IMG/VR virus record: IMGVR_UViG_3300030116_001618
Coordinates: 3,301 to 35,302 of that record
Source: a virus
Reading direction: 5' to 3' (one strand)
DNA: 32,002 bases
Under the pieces are notes generated by a model. That model was not told where the DNA came from and searched no databases. It was given only the letters and a program-made list of their open reading frames with translations. The translations under genes were made by a program, and so were the position numbers. Shown piece after piece: positions 30,334 to 32,002 of this stretch. Within the stretch, counting starts at the first letter, position 1. Each line of letters starts with the position of its first letter.

Positions 30334-30701
30334 GAAAGTATATGAAATCTACAGATGGTAGAAAGAATAATGGTCAGAAGCCAGGAGACGCCATTTTAAG
30401 GCGTTCTCTGGCGACTTCTAGTAAAATGAATGTCGCTAAACGCAATAGGTCAAAAGTATTAGCCACAGACGCTATAAGACAGGTCTATGGGTCTGAACAA
30501 GAGTTTTGGAAACTAATAGCTGAAAATGCAAGGGAATCACAGTTTGACCGTAAGATGATAGTAGAGTATGTTTATGGGAAGCCAAAAGATTATGTAGATC
30601 TAGGTGGTAATGCAGAAAAGGTAGATATATCCATAATGAATTTCTTTGAGGGTAGTAAAGAGAAAACAATAGATATAGATGAAACCACCGAAGCTGAATA
30701 G
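30312..30701 (+). CDS. terS: Small terminase subunit-like protein
   Basis: This encodes 129 residues. A basic N-terminal arm (PRKKTVRKYMKSTDGRKNNG) is followed by a helical core with VLATDAIRQVYGSEQEFWKLIAENARES and RKMIVEYVYGKPKDYVD, then an acidic tail. The FWKxIAExA...MIxEYVYGKP pattern is typical of small proteins directly before terL in this phage group and is consistent with a DNA-recognition subunit. It overlaps terL by 23 bases. A near-copy of the terminal repeat (two mismatches) lies inside the gene at 30436-30449. Small terminase recognition sites are often in or near terS, which gives that copy some interest. Confidence 0.7.
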   Translation: MPRKKTVRKYMKSTDGRKNNGQKPGDAILRRSLATSSKMNVAKRNRSKVLATDAIRQVYGSEQEFWKLIAENARESQFDRKMIVEYVYGKPKDYVDLGGNAEKVDISIMNFFEGSKEKTIDIDETTEAE

Positions 30702-31890
30702 CAAGTACCAAGCATTTGGAAATCAATCAAGATATTTTTTAGTTACTGGTGGTCGTGGTAGCGGTAAGTCATTTGCAGTAAATGTATTTCTTTTATTGCT
30801 CACTTATGAAAGAGGTCACAAGATATTGTTTACGAGATACACAATGGTATCTGCCGCATCTTCCATTATACCAGAATTTATAGAAAAGTTAGAACTAATG
30901 GGTGTGGTCGAAGACTTTAGAATAACTAAAGACGAAATCACAAATATAAAAACAAAGTCAAGTATATTATTTAAAGGCATAAGAACTGCATCAGGAAACC
31001 AGACTGCAGCACTCAAATCATTAAACGCAATAACCACGTTTGTATTAGACGAAGCTGAGGAGCTTACAAATGAAGACGACTTTGATAAAATAGATCAATC
31101 TGTAAGGGTGAAGAATAAACTCAATAGGGTAATTCTAATTCTAAATCCAACAACAAAAGAGCATTGGATTTATGGTAGGTTCTTTCAAAACAGAGATATA
31201 CCTGAAGGATTCAATGGCATCAGGCAAAGCATCACCTACATACACACAACTTACATAGACAACAAAGATCATTTGTCTATATCATTTCTAAATCAAATAC
31301 AAGATATTAGAAGGAGAAGACCAGAGAAATATACACATCAAATTATGGGAGCCTGGTTGGAGAAGCAAGAAGGTGTAATATTTAGAAACTGGAGGATAGG
31401 TGACTTTAATGAAAACTACGATATTTATTATGGTCAAGACTTTGGATTTAGTATTGATCCGACTGTTCTAACTAAACTCAGTATAGATAAAAAGGGTAGG
31501 CGTATCTTCTGTAAAGTTATGTATTGTAAGGCAGGACTTTCTACATCGCAGATAGCAGACTTTAATATAAGATATGCAGGACCACAATTAATAATATCAG
31601 ACAACTCTGAGCCGAGACTTATAAAAGAAGTCAAGGCGAAGGGAGTGAACATAAGACCGACCATTAAACGCAGTGGGTCTATTCTATCTGGTATTGCATT
31701 ACTTCAGGACTTTGATTTGATAATAGATCCTGACTCCACGGATCTTGTCAAAGAATTAAATAATTATGTTTGGGCAACCAAAGGTCAAACAAAACCTGTT
31801 GATAAATTCAACCACTGCATCGACTCAATCCGCTACGCAGCTCAATACGCTTTAGAAGGATTTAACAAAGGCACTTACTCTATTCGTTAA
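30679..31890 (+). CDS. terL: Large terminase subunit (ATPase and nuclease)
   Basis: This encodes 403 residues. Walker A GGRGSGKS (24-31), Walker B FVLDEAEEL (D124, E125) and an LILNPTT coupling segment (about 153-159) form the ATPase. The nuclease part has YYGQDFGFSIDP (D254), IISDNSEP (D308) and CIDSIRYA (D382), the three acidic residues expected for terminase_3-type RNase H-fold nucleases. It packages DNA into the prohead and cuts concatemers. Codons 329-333 (IKRSG) are encoded by a perfect copy of the 14-base repeat at 31664-31677, and the TAA stop lies in the first copy of the repeat array after the gene. Confidence 0.95.
   Translation: MKPPKLNSKYQAFGNQSRYFLVTGGRGSGKSFAVNVFLLLLTYERGHKILFTRYTMVSAASSIIPEFIEKLELMGVVEDFRITKDEITNIKTKSSILFKGIRTASGNQTAALKSLNAITTFVLDEAEELTNEDDFDKIDQSVRVKNKLNRVILILNPTTKEHWIYGRFFQNRDIPEGFNGIRQSITYIHTTYIDNKDHLSISFLNQIQDIRRRRPEKYTHQIMGAWLEKQEGVIFRNWRIGDFNENYDIYYGQDFGFSIDPTVLTKLSIDKKGRRIFCKVMYCKAGLSTSQIADFNIRYAGPQLIISDNSEPRLIKEVKAKGVNIRPTIKRSGSILSGIALLQDFDLIIDPDSTDLVKELNNYVWATKGQTKPVDKFNHCIDSIRYAAQYALEGFNKGTYSIR
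31664..31677 (+). repeat. Single perfect copy of the terminal repeat inside terL
   Basis: TTAAACGCAGTGGG is identical to left-array copies 1 and 3. It lies in frame so that AAA CGC AGT GGG encodes KRSG of the nuclease domain. It is 223 bases upstream of the right array. Confidence 0.95.
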
Positions 31891-31963
31891 ACGCAGTAGG
31901 GTAATCATTAAACGCAGTAGGTTTATCGTTAAACGCAGTAGGTTTATCGTTAAACGCAGTAGG
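31887..31963 (+). repeat. Right array of four 14-base direct repeats (TTAAACGCAGTAGG)
   Basis: Copies start at 31887, 31908, 31929 and 31950, an exact 21-base period (two helical turns). The last two spacers are identical (TTTATCG). The terL stop codon is inside the first copy. No right arm able to form the terminator hairpin is present here. The regular phasing resembles protein-binding iterons or a packaging-site array. Confidence 0.97.
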
Positions 31964-31984
31964 TCAAGCAGATACACAAAAAAA

Positions 31985-32002
31985 TAATTCACATTTTATA
32001 CA
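31985..32002 (+). promoter_or_regulatory. DnaA-box-like sites at the right end, one completed by joining the ends
   Basis: TAATTCACA (31985-31993) is one base off TTATNCACA. Eleven bases on, TTATACA (31996-32002) becomes a perfect TTATACACA if followed by the first two bases of the window (CA). The second claim holds only if the molecule is circular or permuted. Confidence 0.4.

Noticed and set aside
1-32002. Temperate phage or prophage
   Set aside because: No integrase, excisionase, repressor pair or attachment-site duplication flanking host genes was found; all genes are co-directional phage genes.

Overview
The window looks like a complete or nearly complete genome of a lytic, long-tailed (siphovirus-like) phage. 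Every convincing gene is on the + strand, genes are packed with ATGA or TAATG start/stop overlaps, and no integrase or repressor is visible. The host is probably a Bacteroidota (flavobacterial) bacterium. Reasons: AT-rich DNA, A-rich start regions with few Shine-Dalgarno sequences, promoter-like TTTG/TAnnTTTG boxes, and structural protein families I know from flavobacterial phages (XkdF-type protease, tail tube, portal, DUF6712-like connector, 716-aa tail protein). Family names come from motif recognition by eye; no search was run.

Layout. 1-1757: one small gene closing the terminase transcript, a repeat/terminator, an AT-rich stretch with DnaA-box-like sites and a possible structured RNA, a cluster of small early-type genes, a terminator, and a 375-base gene-free region rich in inverted repeats. 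1758-9645: tail module (assembly chaperone with a probable -1 frameshift, completion and neck proteins, two large tail proteins, tape measure). 9677-16223: head module plus tail tube (protease fusion, scaffold, decoration-like protein, major capsid, tail tube, portal, connector). 16226-22483: a 1,887-residue fibre with a self-cleaving S74 chaperone domain and two accessory genes. 22467-24680: lysis region (single-span membrane protein, exported thioredoxin-like protein, M15 endolysin, three-helix-type holin, and a second, degenerate M15 protein). 24783-30333: replication/recombination and regulation (ERF annealing protein, SSB-like protein, RecA-fold ATPase, RusA, nucleotide hydrolase-like protein, sigma-like factor, two PD-(D/E)XK-like nucleases, a stand-alone DnaA domain IV-like protein). 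30312-31890: small and large terminase.

The two ends belong together. The 14-base element TTAAACGCAGTRGG is arrayed directly after terL (4 copies) and directly after the first gene (3 copies); in both places it supplies the stop codon of the preceding gene. If the ends are joined, terL, the repeats, the 74-aa gene, more repeats and a terminator form one transcript end. The join also creates a perfect TTATACACA DnaA-box match. My reading is that the sequence is circular or circularly permuted and that this junction is a candidate replication origin and/or packaging site.

The most noteworthy items are that repeat/terminator/DnaA-box locus, the dual-coded frameshift in the tail chaperone, a threefold internal repeat in a tail protein, a second M15 protein with altered zinc ligands and no ATG start, and the DnaA-like protein without an ATPase domain.
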